8,624 nucleotides of DNA from Paracoccaceae bacterium (lineage in GTDB: Bacteria > Pseudomonadota > Alphaproteobacteria > Rhodobacterales > Rhodobacteraceae): positions 1-8,624 of the forward strand of contig JAESRD010000062.1 in assembly GCA_016764835.1 (NCBI GenBank), given 5' to 3'. This document shows, one piece after another, positions 1-5,988 of this stretch (position 1 is the first letter of the stretch; every line of letters begins with the position of its first letter). The notes under the pieces are model-generated. The model was not told the DNA's origin and searched no databases. It saw only the letters and a program-made list of their open reading frames with translations. A program made the position numbers and the translations under genes.

Positions 1-458
1 AAGCCGGGATTAATAAGGCTCAAATCTATGCCCTTAGCGGCAAGTTCAAAATAACTCGCCTCTGCCAGGGTAATCAATGCGGCCTTGGATGAATTATAGA
101 CGGCAGAACCGGGAATTCCATTATAGCCAGCAAGGGATGCCACCCAGGAAATATGCCCAGTTCCTCGCTTGCTCATGGCAGGCACCAAAGCGGCAACCGC
201 ATTGGTAACGCCTAGAATATTGGTTTCATAAATTACCCGAAAAAGCTCTGCATCAGGTCTCGGTTCAGTGGAATTAGCACTGACGCCAGCATTGAGAATT
301 GCCAGATCAATCGGGCCATGGGCTGCTTCGATATCTATCACGCATTTCGCCACCGCTTTTTCATCGGTTACATCGAGAGGAAAGGCGTAGACATTTGAAT
401 ATTCGTCTGCCAGTTCGCGGAGTTTTCCGCTGGAACGGGCAGATATGGCGAATCCGGC
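1..458 (-). pseudogene. 5'-truncated short-chain dehydrogenase/reductase (SDR), continues beyond window start
   Basis: Read on the minus strand, this frame gives a classical SDR body starting around GFAISARSSGKLREL. It continues with an LDVTD segment, the NAG motif (LAILNAGVS), the catalytic Ser region (ISWVASLAGY), the active-site YNSSK motif (Tyr and Lys present) and the INPG segment that follows it. These are the nucleotide-binding and catalytic parts of an NAD(P)-dependent oxidoreductase. The first 30 or so residues, with the TGxxxGIG cofactor motif, are absent. Upstream in the same frame there is only a short stretch with no ATG, GTG or TTG before a TGA, and that DNA belongs to a MocR-type gene in another frame. 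The fragment is roughly 45-53% GC per line, clearly lower than the adjoining piece. The C-terminus lies off the window, so the 3' end may be intact. Substrate cannot be told. The family is clear; loss of function is inferred from the missing start and motif. Confidence 0.8.
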
Positions 459-615
459 TGACCCCCAAATGCTGCGCCAGTTTGCGCGACGAAGGCAGCC
501 GCTCGCCGGGGCGAAAGCGGCCGGTCAAGATCCCGCTGGCGACCATAGCGCGGATGCGGGCCTGCAATGTGCCGGGGGCGGCTGAGTCGAGCAAGAAGGA
601 TTCGGGTGGGATCAT
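454..615 (-). pseudogene. N-terminal remnant of a GntR/MocR-family (possibly TauR-like) transcription regulator
   Basis: An ATG at 613-615 (minus strand) opens a frame whose first 54 residues match the start of a MocR/GntR winged-helix domain: LQARIRAMVASGILTGRF, then RPGERLPSSRKLAQHLGVSR. In intact proteins a recognition-helix continuation such as NTV follows GVSR, and later a large aminotransferase-like domain. Here homology stops exactly after GVSR, and the frame runs out of phase into the SDR body. Full MocR proteins are about 450-500 residues, so roughly 90% is missing. The piece is GC-rich (about 72% in the line 481-540), unlike the SDR part. Because alphaproteobacterial taurine loci usually carry a MocR regulator, TauR, next to tpa, this may be what remains of tauR. 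That identity is inference; the wHTH assignment is firm. Confidence 0.7.
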
Positions 616-622
616 GAGCGGT

Positions 623-660
623 CAATTGGCTATAAGGTTTGGCTCAAGTGGACCTATTTA
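623..660. promoter_or_regulatory. Candidate MocR/TauR-type operator repeats upstream of the MocR remnant
   Basis: Immediately upstream of the remnant regulator start are three TGG-centred units in the same orientation: TTGGCTATA (626-634), TTGGCTCAA (639-647) and GTGGACCTA (648-656). The last resembles the direct-repeat box described for TauR (about CTGGACYTAA, quoted from memory). MocR regulators commonly bind such direct repeats at their own promoters. The assignment rests on position and resemblance only. Confidence 0.35.
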
Positions 661-675
661 AGCCCGAATAGCAAG

Positions 676-748
676 AGACGCATCTGGTGGCGTCTTGCGG
701 GGCATTGTCGGTGACAATGCCTGTTCTCAGCGAAACTCTGATTCAGAG
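676..748. repeat. Cluster of three small inverted repeats
   Basis: Three palindromic elements lie within 73 bp of non-coding DNA. The first has arms AGACGC/GCGTCT at 676-681 and 690-695. The second has perfect 8-bp arms GCATTGTC/GACAATGC at 702-709 and 713-720 around a 3-nt loop. The third is CTCTG/CAGAG at 736-740 and 744-748. None is followed by a T-run on either strand that would make a classic intrinsic terminator. They could be REP-like elements, protein-binding sites or remains of a mobile element. The rest of 616-825 shows no gene I can support. Confidence 0.5.
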
Positions 749-825
749 AGGGGACGCATATTCGTGGGGGAAATTAAGGTTGAGCCATAACAATCCACCA
801 ACCAGAATAGCGCGGGCAATATATA

Positions 826-1369
826 ATGAACCAACAAAACAGGCTCGAAGAGCGCGCAAGAATGGCCGTTTTGGGTGACATTGGCGGCGTAAGACCTGAG
901 AAAGACAACCGCGCCAAAAGCTGGTGGGACGGCGACTTTCTCGGCGCTGAAAGAGAAGACCTGCCCGTTTGCGTGCGGTCAAGCCGCCTCATGCACCCCG
1001 TCCTTCAAATCCGTGTGGATGAATAACCAGAAAACCCGCAGGCATGTGCGGGCCTAGGGCTTGTCAATATTTGGATGGATTTGCAGTCTACCGAATTGGG
1101 GGGCGCAAAAGGCGGGAATGGATTTCTGGTTCGCTTCTCTCGATATTGAATGCCTGGCCCCGCTTGGCGTAGGCTTTAGAGCGCGCGCCGCGCTGCCGAC
1201 ATTTCCCGTTCTTTGGCCCGAAACAATTCTTGAGCCATCAAGTTGGGATGATATGGTTGGCGAGCTGCCAGCATGCCTTGCGCGCTCCGATTTTGGTTGG
1301 CCCCAATTTATGCGATGTGCAATCTTCGCGCGAAATGCGGGCTATGCCTTTGAAATTCAACAATCAGCC
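826..1369 (+). pseudogene. Degraded DUF1963-family (YwqG-like) protein gene
   Basis: From ATG 826 the frame reads AVLGDIGGVRPEKDNRAKSW and on to SRLMHPVLQIRVDE. This pattern, a glycine/proline-rich start followed by a MHPxLQIRVDELP segment, is one I associate with DUF1963 proteins. A TAA at 1024-1026 falls where Leu is expected before Pro (VDE-stop-PENP) and could come from a single TTA-to-TAA change. Reading on in the same frame continues the family pattern (GLVNIWMDL, then NGFLVRF) until TGA at 1147. From about 1139 the similarity moves to the next frame (LAPLGVGFRARAALPTFPVL, SSWDDMVGELPACLARS, FGWPQFMRCAIFARNAGYAF), implying a frameshift near 1138-1150. Similarity ends at the RTX gene boundary near 1369. 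Function of the family is unknown. No clear ribosome binding site precedes 826. Sequencing error could explain one lesion but not easily all three. The family call is from recalled pattern. Confidence 0.6.
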
Positions 1370-2338
1370 TCAGGCAAACTCAAAAATATCCGCCGTTACT
1401 TGCGCAATGCTCACCCCGGCCAGCTCTATCGTACCCAATCCAAGGCTGATCAGCGCGTTGCCAGCGGCGGTCTCGCTAAGCACAAAACTGTCTATGCCAG
1501 TCACGCTGGTGCGGGTAAAATCCAAGATATCGTCCGTTGGATCGAAATCGAGAATGATGTCATTGCGGATATTGCCAGCACCTTCCGTCTCGAAGATAAA
1601 GATGTCTGCTCCGCCGCCGCCGAGCACTATATTTGAGCCCAGACCGGCGTAGATTTCGTCATCGCCAGTGGTGCCGAGCACGATGTCTTCGCCGCCCTTA
1701 TCTGCGCCGCCATGCACGCTATATGTGTGCTTATCACCTTCGATAAATGCGATGTGGAATGTCATGCTGGTGCTTTGCCCGGTGGCTATTTCGATCTCTT
1801 CAATGCCGCCGCCGGTGAGCTGGTCGATCAGGGTCAGTGTGCCGGTCTGGCCGGTATCATTGTGATAGGTGACGATCAGATCGTCGCCCGACAGCTCCAG
1901 ATCAATACCGTGCAACAGCTGGTCGATCGAGAAAAAACCGCCCAGCTGGACCTTATCAACATCATCAACCCGCCCGATATCAGTGATGATATCATCCGTC
2001 GGCGCGGCAGTTGAGATGACATAGGTGTCGCTGCCCGCGCCGCCTTCCATCTGATCATTACCGCCACCGCCGCTCATAATGTCATCGCCTGCGCCGGCGA
2101 TCAGCTTGTCGTCACCGTCGCCGCCATGCAGCGCGTCATCGCCATTGCCACCGAGCAAAATGTCGTTGCCAAAGTCGCCGAACAGCGTGTCAGCACCGCC
2201 ACCACCGAGGATGATGTCGAGCCCACCGCCGCCGCGCAGTTCGTCATCGCCGCCGCGACCAAATATGATTTCGTTGAGGGCTGTGCCAAGCAGATGGTCG
2301 GCCGCGCCGGTACCGAATATTTTTGTGAATGTAGCCAA
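1370..2338 (-). CDS. RTX repeat calcium-binding protein, probable type I secretion substrate
   Basis: This 322-residue protein has about ten glycine-rich RTX nonapeptides (GGxGxDxLx type) at residues 18-108, for example GGDGDDKLI and GGGGNDQME. A haemolysin-related linker domain follows at about 115-190 (SGDDLIVTYHNDTGQTGTLTL). A second short RTX block at about 216-250 leads into a serralysin-like C-terminal half (DIILDFDPTDDILDF) ending in ADIFEFA. The acidic/hydrophobic end without a cleavable signal peptide is typical of proteins exported by type I ABC secretion, where calcium folds the repeats outside the cell. No HExxH protease motif or other catalytic domain is visible, so it is a bare RTX protein, perhaps a surface or matrix component. 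The start is TTG at 2336-2338: an in-frame TAA lies just upstream, and AAAGGG sits 8 nt before the TTG. No secretion genes are in the window. No clear terminator follows the stop. Confidence 0.88.
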   Translation of the reverse strand: MATFTKIFGTGAADHLLGTALNEIIFGRGGDDELRGGGGLDIILGGGGADTLFGDFGNDILLGGNGDDALHGGDGDDKLIAGAGDDIMSGGGGNDQMEGGAGSDTYVISTAAPTDDIITDIGRVDDVDKVQLGGFFSIDQLLHGIDLELSGDDLIVTYHNDTGQTGTLTLIDQLTGGGIEEIEIATGQSTSMTFHIAFIEGDKHTYSVHGGADKGGEDIVLGTTGDDEIYAGLGSNIVLGGGGADIFIFETEGAGNIRNDIILDFDPTDDILDFTRTSVTGIDSFVLSETAAGNALISLGLGTIELAGVSIAQVTADIFEFA

Positions 2339-2346
2339 GGAAAAAA

Positions 2347-2352
2347 CCCTTT
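2347..2352 (-). promoter_or_regulatory. Ribosome binding site fixing the TTG start of the RTX gene
   Basis: On the minus strand AAAGGG lies 8 nt upstream of TTG 2338. No ATG or GTG in this frame is available before the upstream in-frame TAA, so this site decides the start. Confidence 0.6.
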
Positions 2353-2384
2353 ATGCAAACGGCGGCAAGGTTGTCGCCGTCGCT

Positions 2385-2414
2385 ATTATACATCACAACT
2401 TACGAATGTGTCTA
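2385..2414 (-). promoter_or_regulatory. Near-consensus sigma-70 promoter for the RTX gene
   Basis: On the minus strand a -35 element TAGACA (5 of 6 to TTGACA, plus coordinates 2409-2414) and a perfect -10 TATAAT (2385-2390) are separated by 18 bp. Transcription would begin near 2378, giving a leader of about 40 nt before the TTG start. The promoter lies entirely between the tpa stop and the RTX gene, so RTX can be expressed independently of tpa. Confidence 0.65.
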
Positions 2415-2435
2415 TGTGTGACGACGTCGCAGGCG

Positions 2436-3809
2436 TTAACCAGCAACCCGGCCAATCGCCCCGTCAACGGCCTCGATAATCTGGTCAATATCATCGCGGG
2501 TGGCGATCAACGCCGGGGCAAAGAGCAGCACATTATTATAGCCGGGCACCGAGCGGTTGGTCGCCCCGATCATAACGCCTTGGGCTATGCAATCGGCGAC
2601 AATCGCGCCGATCTTGGCCTCGGGTAGCACTTCTTTGGTGGCGCGGTCAGTGACCAGCTCTATGCCGCCAAACAGCCCCATGCCGCGCACATCGCCAATC
2701 GATTTGTGCTTGTCCATCAGCCCGGCGAGTTGCTCGTGGAAATAGGCACCTGTCTCGGTCGAGTTTGCGCATAGGTTCTCGTCTTCGATGATCTTCATGT
2801 TCTCAAGCGCTGCCACCGGCCCGGCAGCGCAGCCGCCAAAGGTCGAAATATCGCGGAAATAGCCCAGCGGATCGCTGTCATCTTTGAACATCTCGAACAC
2901 GGCTTCGGTGGTCACACATGTCGAGATCGCCGCATAGCCAGAGGCCACGCCCTTGGCCATGGTCACAATATCTGGCTGCACGTCAAACTGTTGATATCCA
3001 AACCATTTTCCTGTGCGCCCAAGCCCGCAGACCACCTCATCAATATGCAGCAATATCTCATATTTGCGGCAGATTTCTTGGACTTTTTGCCAATAGCCGT
3101 CGGGGGCCACAATAATGCCGCCGCCAGCCGTAATCGGCTCAAGACACAGCGCGCCAACCGTCTCTGGACCTTCGCGCAGGATCACCGCTTCAATAGCCTC
3201 AGCGGCGCGGATACCGTAGCCTTCGCCCGCATCATCGGCGCGGTAGGCGAGGCAATGCGGCACTTCGACAAAGCCGGGCGCAAAGGGGCCGTATTGGGCG
3301 TTGCGCTGCTGTTGGCCACCGGCCGAAAGCGCGCCAATTGTTGTGCCGTGATAATCACGGTCGCGGTACAAGATTTTGTACTTCTTGCCGCCGTGATGTT
3401 TGTGCGAAATCTGACGCACCATTTTGAAGGCTTTCTCATTCGCCTCAGAGCCGGAATTGGCGTAGTAAACCCGACTCAAGCCCGGCATTTTGCCTGTCAG
3501 CCGCTCGGCGAACTGCGCGCCAGCTATGGTGCCCGCCGCGCCTGAAAAATAGCACATCTTTACCAGCTGGTCGCGCACGGCATCAGCAATCTGTGTGCGG
3601 CCATAGCCGACATTTACTGTCCAAACGCCGCCCGATACCGCATCAAGATATTCGGTGCCCTTAATGTCCCAAACCCGCATGCCTTTGCCCTCGACGATAA
3701 TGCGCGGGTCAATGGTCTCGAAGGGTTTATGCTGGATCAGGTGGTGCCAGACATTGTTGCGGTCAGCCGCAATGATGGCTTCAGGGTCGTTGGGCAGGGG
3801 GATGTTCAT
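2436..3809 (-). CDS. tpa: Taurine:pyruvate aminotransferase
   Basis: A 457-residue class III PLP-dependent aminotransferase. It transfers the amino group of taurine to pyruvate, giving sulfoacetaldehyde and alanine in the cytoplasm, the first step of taurine use as carbon and nitrogen source. Visible landmarks are VWHHLIQH near the N-terminus (20-27), GGVWTVNVGYG (60-70), NSGSEA for cofactor phosphate binding (119-123 region), YHG (153-155), IDEV with the pyridine-binding Asp257, and TMAKG with the PLP-binding Lys286. The VWHHLIQH and GGVWTVNVGYG segments are what I recall from bacterial Tpa proteins rather than from generic omega-aminotransferases. The start at 3807-3809 is chosen because AAAGGAGG lies 6 nt upstream; the longer upstream frame has no homology. 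It is divergent from tauABC, which supports taurine as substrate. Xsc, the next pathway enzyme, is not in the window. Another omega-amino acid substrate remains possible. Confidence 0.85.
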   Translation of the reverse strand: MNIPLPNDPEAIIAADRNNVWHHLIQHKPFETIDPRIIVEGKGMRVWDIKGTEYLDAVSGGVWTVNVGYGRTQIADAVRDQLVKMCYFSGAAGTIAGAQFAERLTGKMPGLSRVYYANSGSEANEKAFKMVRQISHKHHGGKKYKILYRDRDYHGTTIGALSAGGQQQRNAQYGPFAPGFVEVPHCLAYRADDAGEGYGIRAAEAIEAVILREGPETVGALCLEPITAGGGIIVAPDGYWQKVQEICRKYEILLHIDEVVCGLGRTGKWFGYQQFDVQPDIVTMAKGVASGYAAISTCVTTEAVFEMFKDDSDPLGYFRDISTFGGCAAGPVAALENMKIIEDENLCANSTETGAYFHEQLAGLMDKHKSIGDVRGMGLFGGIELVTDRATKEVLPEAKIGAIVADCIAQGVMIGATNRSVPGYNNVLLFAPALIATRDDIDQIIEAVDGAIGRVAG

Positions 3810-3815
3810 CAGGAG

Positions 3816-3823
3816 CCTCCTTT
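3816..3823 (-). promoter_or_regulatory. Strong ribosome binding site of tpa
   Basis: AAAGGAGG on the minus strand, 6 nt before ATG 3809, is a near-perfect Shine-Dalgarno sequence. It sets the tpa start rather than upstream in-frame ATGs. Confidence 0.8.
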
Positions 3824-4070
3824 GGCTTTTTTGCACGATATTTTGTGCAGGATGCGCCGCAAAACTCATTGGCCGTAGGGCCAGATGAATCCCATGGCTA
3901 AGGCCAAAAACTTGCCGTGCGCTGGCGAAGGCCCGCCAATTGGGCAGTTGGCATAGTGCTGGGCGGCCAAATAGCCCAATATTGCCAGCAGGGCTGGGCG
4001 GCAGCTGATTTTCGTGCACAAATGGGTGAGGCGCGCGGGACTGCGCGGCAAATGGCGGCAAACCGCCCAA

Positions 4071-4090
4071 TCTTTGGGCCAACCCAAAGA
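4071..4090. repeat. Perfect inverted repeat in the tauA leader
   Basis: TCTTTGGG (4071-4078) and CCCAAAGA (4083-4090) form perfect 8-bp arms with a 4-nt spacer. The element ends 11 nt before the tauA ribosome binding site (GGAGA at 4102-4106). It could be an operator dyad or, if transcribed, a leader hairpin. There is no T-run, so it is not an ordinary terminator. Confidence 0.6.
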
Positions 4091-4111
4091 CAAAGACTGT
4101 GGGAGAAACGA

Positions 4112-5116
4112 ATGAGACTGACATCAATTCTGGCCGGAACGGCAACGGGCATTGCGCTGCTTGCAGGCGCGGGTGCGGCCGTGGCGCAAGACGATGGCAT
4201 TACCGTCGGCTATTTCCTTGAATGGCCAATGCCGTTTCAGTTTGGCAAAGTCACTGGGCTTTATGACGAAGCGCTTGGCGTGCCGGTCACTTGGGTCAGC
4301 TTCGAGACGGGCACGGCGATGAGTGCGGCCATGGCGTCGGGCGATGTGCAGATATCGGTCAGCCAAGGGGTGCCGCCCTTTGTTGTGGCCACCAGCGCTG
4401 GGCAAGACCTGCAAATTATCGATGTCGCGGTCTCGTATTCGGATAATGACAATTGCGTGGTCCGCTCTGACCTGGAGATTGATGCCAGCAATGCCGGCGA
4501 TTTGGCTGGCTCTAAAGTTGCAGTGCCGCTGGGCACGGCGGCGCATTACGGCTTCCTGCGGCAGATGGAACATTTCGGCGTTGATCTGGCCAGCTTGGTG
4601 ATTGTCGATATGGCACCACCAGACGGCGCGGCAGCTATCGCCCAAGGGGCTGTTGATATGGCCTGCGGCTGGGGCGGCTCACTGCGCCGGATGAAAGAGC
4701 ACGGCAATGTGCTGCTGACAGGCGCCGAAAAAGAAGCGCTGGGCATTCTGGTGTTTGACGTAACCTCAGCGCCATCATCCTTCGTAGCCGAAAACGACGA
4801 ACTGGTCACCGCCTTTCTCAGCGTGACTGCGGCGATGAATGCAGGCTGGAATGACGGCTCCATGGTTGATGAGATGCTGCCCGTTATCGCCCAAGATTCC
4901 GGTATGGATGAAGACGCGACAGCAGAGACATTGGCCGGATTCGTCTTCCCATCAGTTGATGACCAGCTGACTGAGAAGTGGCTCAATGGCGGCGCGCAGG
5001 AATTTATGCTCGGCGTGGCGGCAGTGTTCGTAAATGCGGGTTCCATCCCATCGGCGCTTGAGACCTACGAAGGCAACGTGAACATTGAACCGCTGCAAGC
5101 GGCGCATGACATGTAA
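4112..5116 (+). CDS. tauA: Taurine ABC transporter, periplasmic substrate-binding protein
   Basis: A 334-residue periplasmic binding protein that would capture taurine and deliver it to TauBC. Residues 1-25 form a Sec signal peptide (basic MR, hydrophobic core, cleavage after AVA before QDD). The mature part follows the TauA/SsuA (NMT1-like) pattern: ITVGYFLEWPMP, SGDVQIS, an LAGSKVAVPLGTAAHYGFLR segment (131-150), DMAPPDGAAAIAQGAVDMAC (166-185), then Trp187 at the place where E. coli TauA has a Trp in a YVWAP context. The start at 4112 is preferred over the longer frame because GGGAGA precedes it at normal spacing and the signal peptide begins there. It opens the tauABC-hemerythrin unit, divergent from tpa. 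A hairpin separates it from tauB. A related sulfonate or amine ligand is possible, but the neighbours favour taurine. Confidence 0.85.
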   Translation: MRLTSILAGTATGIALLAGAGAAVAQDDGITVGYFLEWPMPFQFGKVTGLYDEALGVPVTWVSFETGTAMSAAMASGDVQISVSQGVPPFVVATSAGQDLQIIDVAVSYSDNDNCVVRSDLEIDASNAGDLAGSKVAVPLGTAAHYGFLRQMEHFGVDLASLVIVDMAPPDGAAAIAQGAVDMACGWGGSLRRMKEHGNVLLTGAEKEALGILVFDVTSAPSSFVAENDELVTAFLSVTAAMNAGWNDGSMVDEMLPVIAQDSGMDEDATAETLAGFVFPSVDDQLTEKWLNGGAQEFMLGVAAVFVNAGSIPSALETYEGNVNIEPLQAAHDM

Positions 5117-5124
5117 GCCGATTA

Positions 5125-5150
5125 GGCCGGGGCGGCGCGCTGCCCCGGCC
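5125..5150 (+). terminator. GC-rich hairpin between tauA and tauB (mRNA-stabilising or attenuating)
   Basis: GGCCGGGGC (5125-5133) and GCCCCGGCC (5142-5150) form a perfect 9-bp stem with an 8-nt loop, 9 bp after the tauA stop. No T-run follows, so it is unlikely to stop transcription fully. Such hairpins after binding-protein genes often protect the upstream message and give an excess of binding protein over the membrane subunits; that role here is inferred. Confidence 0.6.
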
Positions 5151-5183
5151 CCACCAATAATGTAGCCAAAAGGCTAAGCGGCT

Positions 5184-5987
5184 ATGAGCAACCTCATTAT
5201 CGACACTCTTTCTATGCAGTTTGACCTGCCCGGCGGTGGAACCGTGCAAGCGTTGCAAGATATCTCGCTAGAGCTGGCACAAGGCGAGCTGCTTTCGGTG
5301 CTCGGCCCGTCTGGCTGTGGCAAAACCACCTTGCTCAACATCCTCGCAGGCTTTCTTGCGCCCACATCTGGTACGGTTTCGCTGGGCGGCGTGCCGGTCA
5401 CCGGGCCGGGGGCCGAGCGTGGCATGGTGTTTCAGCAAGGCGCATTGTTTGAGTGGATGTCAGTGCGTGAAAACGTCGGCTTTGGCCCGCGCATGAAACG
5501 GATGCCAAAGGCGCAAACCCGTGAAAAGGTTGACCATTTACTCGATGTTGTCGGGCTAAGCGACTTCAAGGAGAAGGCAGTCTATGAGCTGTCTGGCGGC
5601 ATGCAGCAACGCGTGGCGCTTGCCCGCTGTCTGGCCAATGACCCCGATGTTATTCTTATGGATGAGCCGCTGGGCGCACTCGACGCGCTGACCCGTGAAA
5701 AGATGCAAGGGCTGGTGTTGAAGCTGTGGAAAGAGACAGGCAAGACCATTGTTCTGATCACCCATTCGGTCGAAGAAGCCCTGCTATTGGGCGAGCGGCT
5801 GGTGGTTATGGCGCCGCGACCGGGGCGGATACACCGCGAATACCGGCTGCCCTTTGCTGAGCTTGGCGTTAATTCAGACCTGCGTGAGGTCAAGAAACAC
5901 CCGGAGTTTAACGCCCGCCGCGAAGAGATATTGTCAATGATTTGGGACATGGAAGAGGAGATTATGGGCCGGGCAGAGGGGGCATGA
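5184..5987 (+). CDS. tauB: Taurine ABC transporter ATP-binding protein
   Basis: A 267-residue cytoplasmic ABC ATPase that powers taurine import by the TauC permease. All nucleotide-binding motifs are intact: Walker A GPSGCGKTT (41-49), Q-loop Gln84/85, signature LSGGMQQR (136-143), Walker B VILMDEP (156-162), D-loop GALD (164-167) and switch His192 in LITHSVEEA. The length and the GALFEWMSVRENVGFG segment after the Q-loop fit the TauB/SsuB nitrate-sulfonate-taurine importer group (E. coli TauB is about 255 residues). The ribosome binding site is modest (AAAAGG about 10 nt upstream). One base separates its TGA from the tauC ATG, and a GAGGGGG run just before the stop can serve as the tauC ribosome binding site, so the two are tightly co-translated. 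Confidence 0.9.
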   Translation: MSNLIIDTLSMQFDLPGGGTVQALQDISLELAQGELLSVLGPSGCGKTTLLNILAGFLAPTSGTVSLGGVPVTGPGAERGMVFQQGALFEWMSVRENVGFGPRMKRMPKAQTREKVDHLLDVVGLSDFKEKAVYELSGGMQQRVALARCLANDPDVILMDEPLGALDALTREKMQGLVLKLWKETGKTIVLITHSVEEALLLGERLVVMAPRPGRIHREYRLPFAELGVNSDLREVKKHPEFNARREEILSMIWDMEEEIMGRAEGA

Positions 5988-5988
5988 A

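Larger units (their letters stand above)
3810..4111. promoter_or_regulatory. Divergent tpa / tauA control region
   Basis: This 302-bp stretch has no gene I can support and must hold the promoters of both transcription units. It contains the hexamer TTGGGC four times, two per strand (3940-3945 and 4074-4079 plus; 3974-3979 and 4065-4070 minus). It also has a direct repeat GCTGGGCGGC at 3958-3967 and 3993-4002, and an imperfect palindrome TGCAC-N8-GTGCA at 3832-3849 close to tpa. The minus-strand string TTGGGCTATTTGG near 3967-3979 resembles the repeats upstream of the MocR remnant. Candidate -35/-10 pairs are weak (for example TTGGCA 3948-3953 with ATAGCC 3971-3976 for tauA). That would fit activator-dependent promoters, as for TauR, but is not proof. 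Confidence 0.55.

Noticed and set aside
661..825. A tRNA or small RNA gene in the inverted-repeat strip
   Set aside because: No cloverleaf, T-loop or CCA-like end can be drawn, and no promoter plus terminator pair is evident.
1035..1052. CCCGCA/TGCGGG hairpin as a terminator
   Set aside because: It lies inside the DUF1963-like coding remnant and has no T-run after it; the bases encode family-like residues.
1061..1636. A 191-codon open frame on the plus strand as an intact gene
   Set aside because: Its middle carries DUF1963-like residues, but its start lacks a ribosome binding site and family pattern, and its last third is antisense to the RTX gene. It is one frame of a broken gene.
2020..2290. 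Tandem DNA repeat or CRISPR-like array
   Set aside because: The imperfect 27-bp periodicity is the codon-level image of RTX nonapeptides in the minus-strand gene; there are no unique spacers or conserved direct repeats.
1712..2627. Several long plus-strand open frames opposite the RTX gene and tpa (low-complexity Ser/Pro or Ala/Val-rich products)
   Set aside because: They are antisense reflections of the glycine/aspartate-rich RTX repeats and GC-rich tpa codons, with no motifs or ribosome binding sites.
3917..4111. N-terminal extension of tauA by 65 residues
   Set aside because: The signal peptide and ribosome binding site both place the start at 4112; the extension is promoter DNA.
3810..4145. 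N-terminal extension of tpa by 112 residues to an ATG at 4145
   Set aside because: It would run across the divergent promoter and into the tauA start. The ATG at 3809 has a near-perfect ribosome binding site and matches the family's N-terminus.
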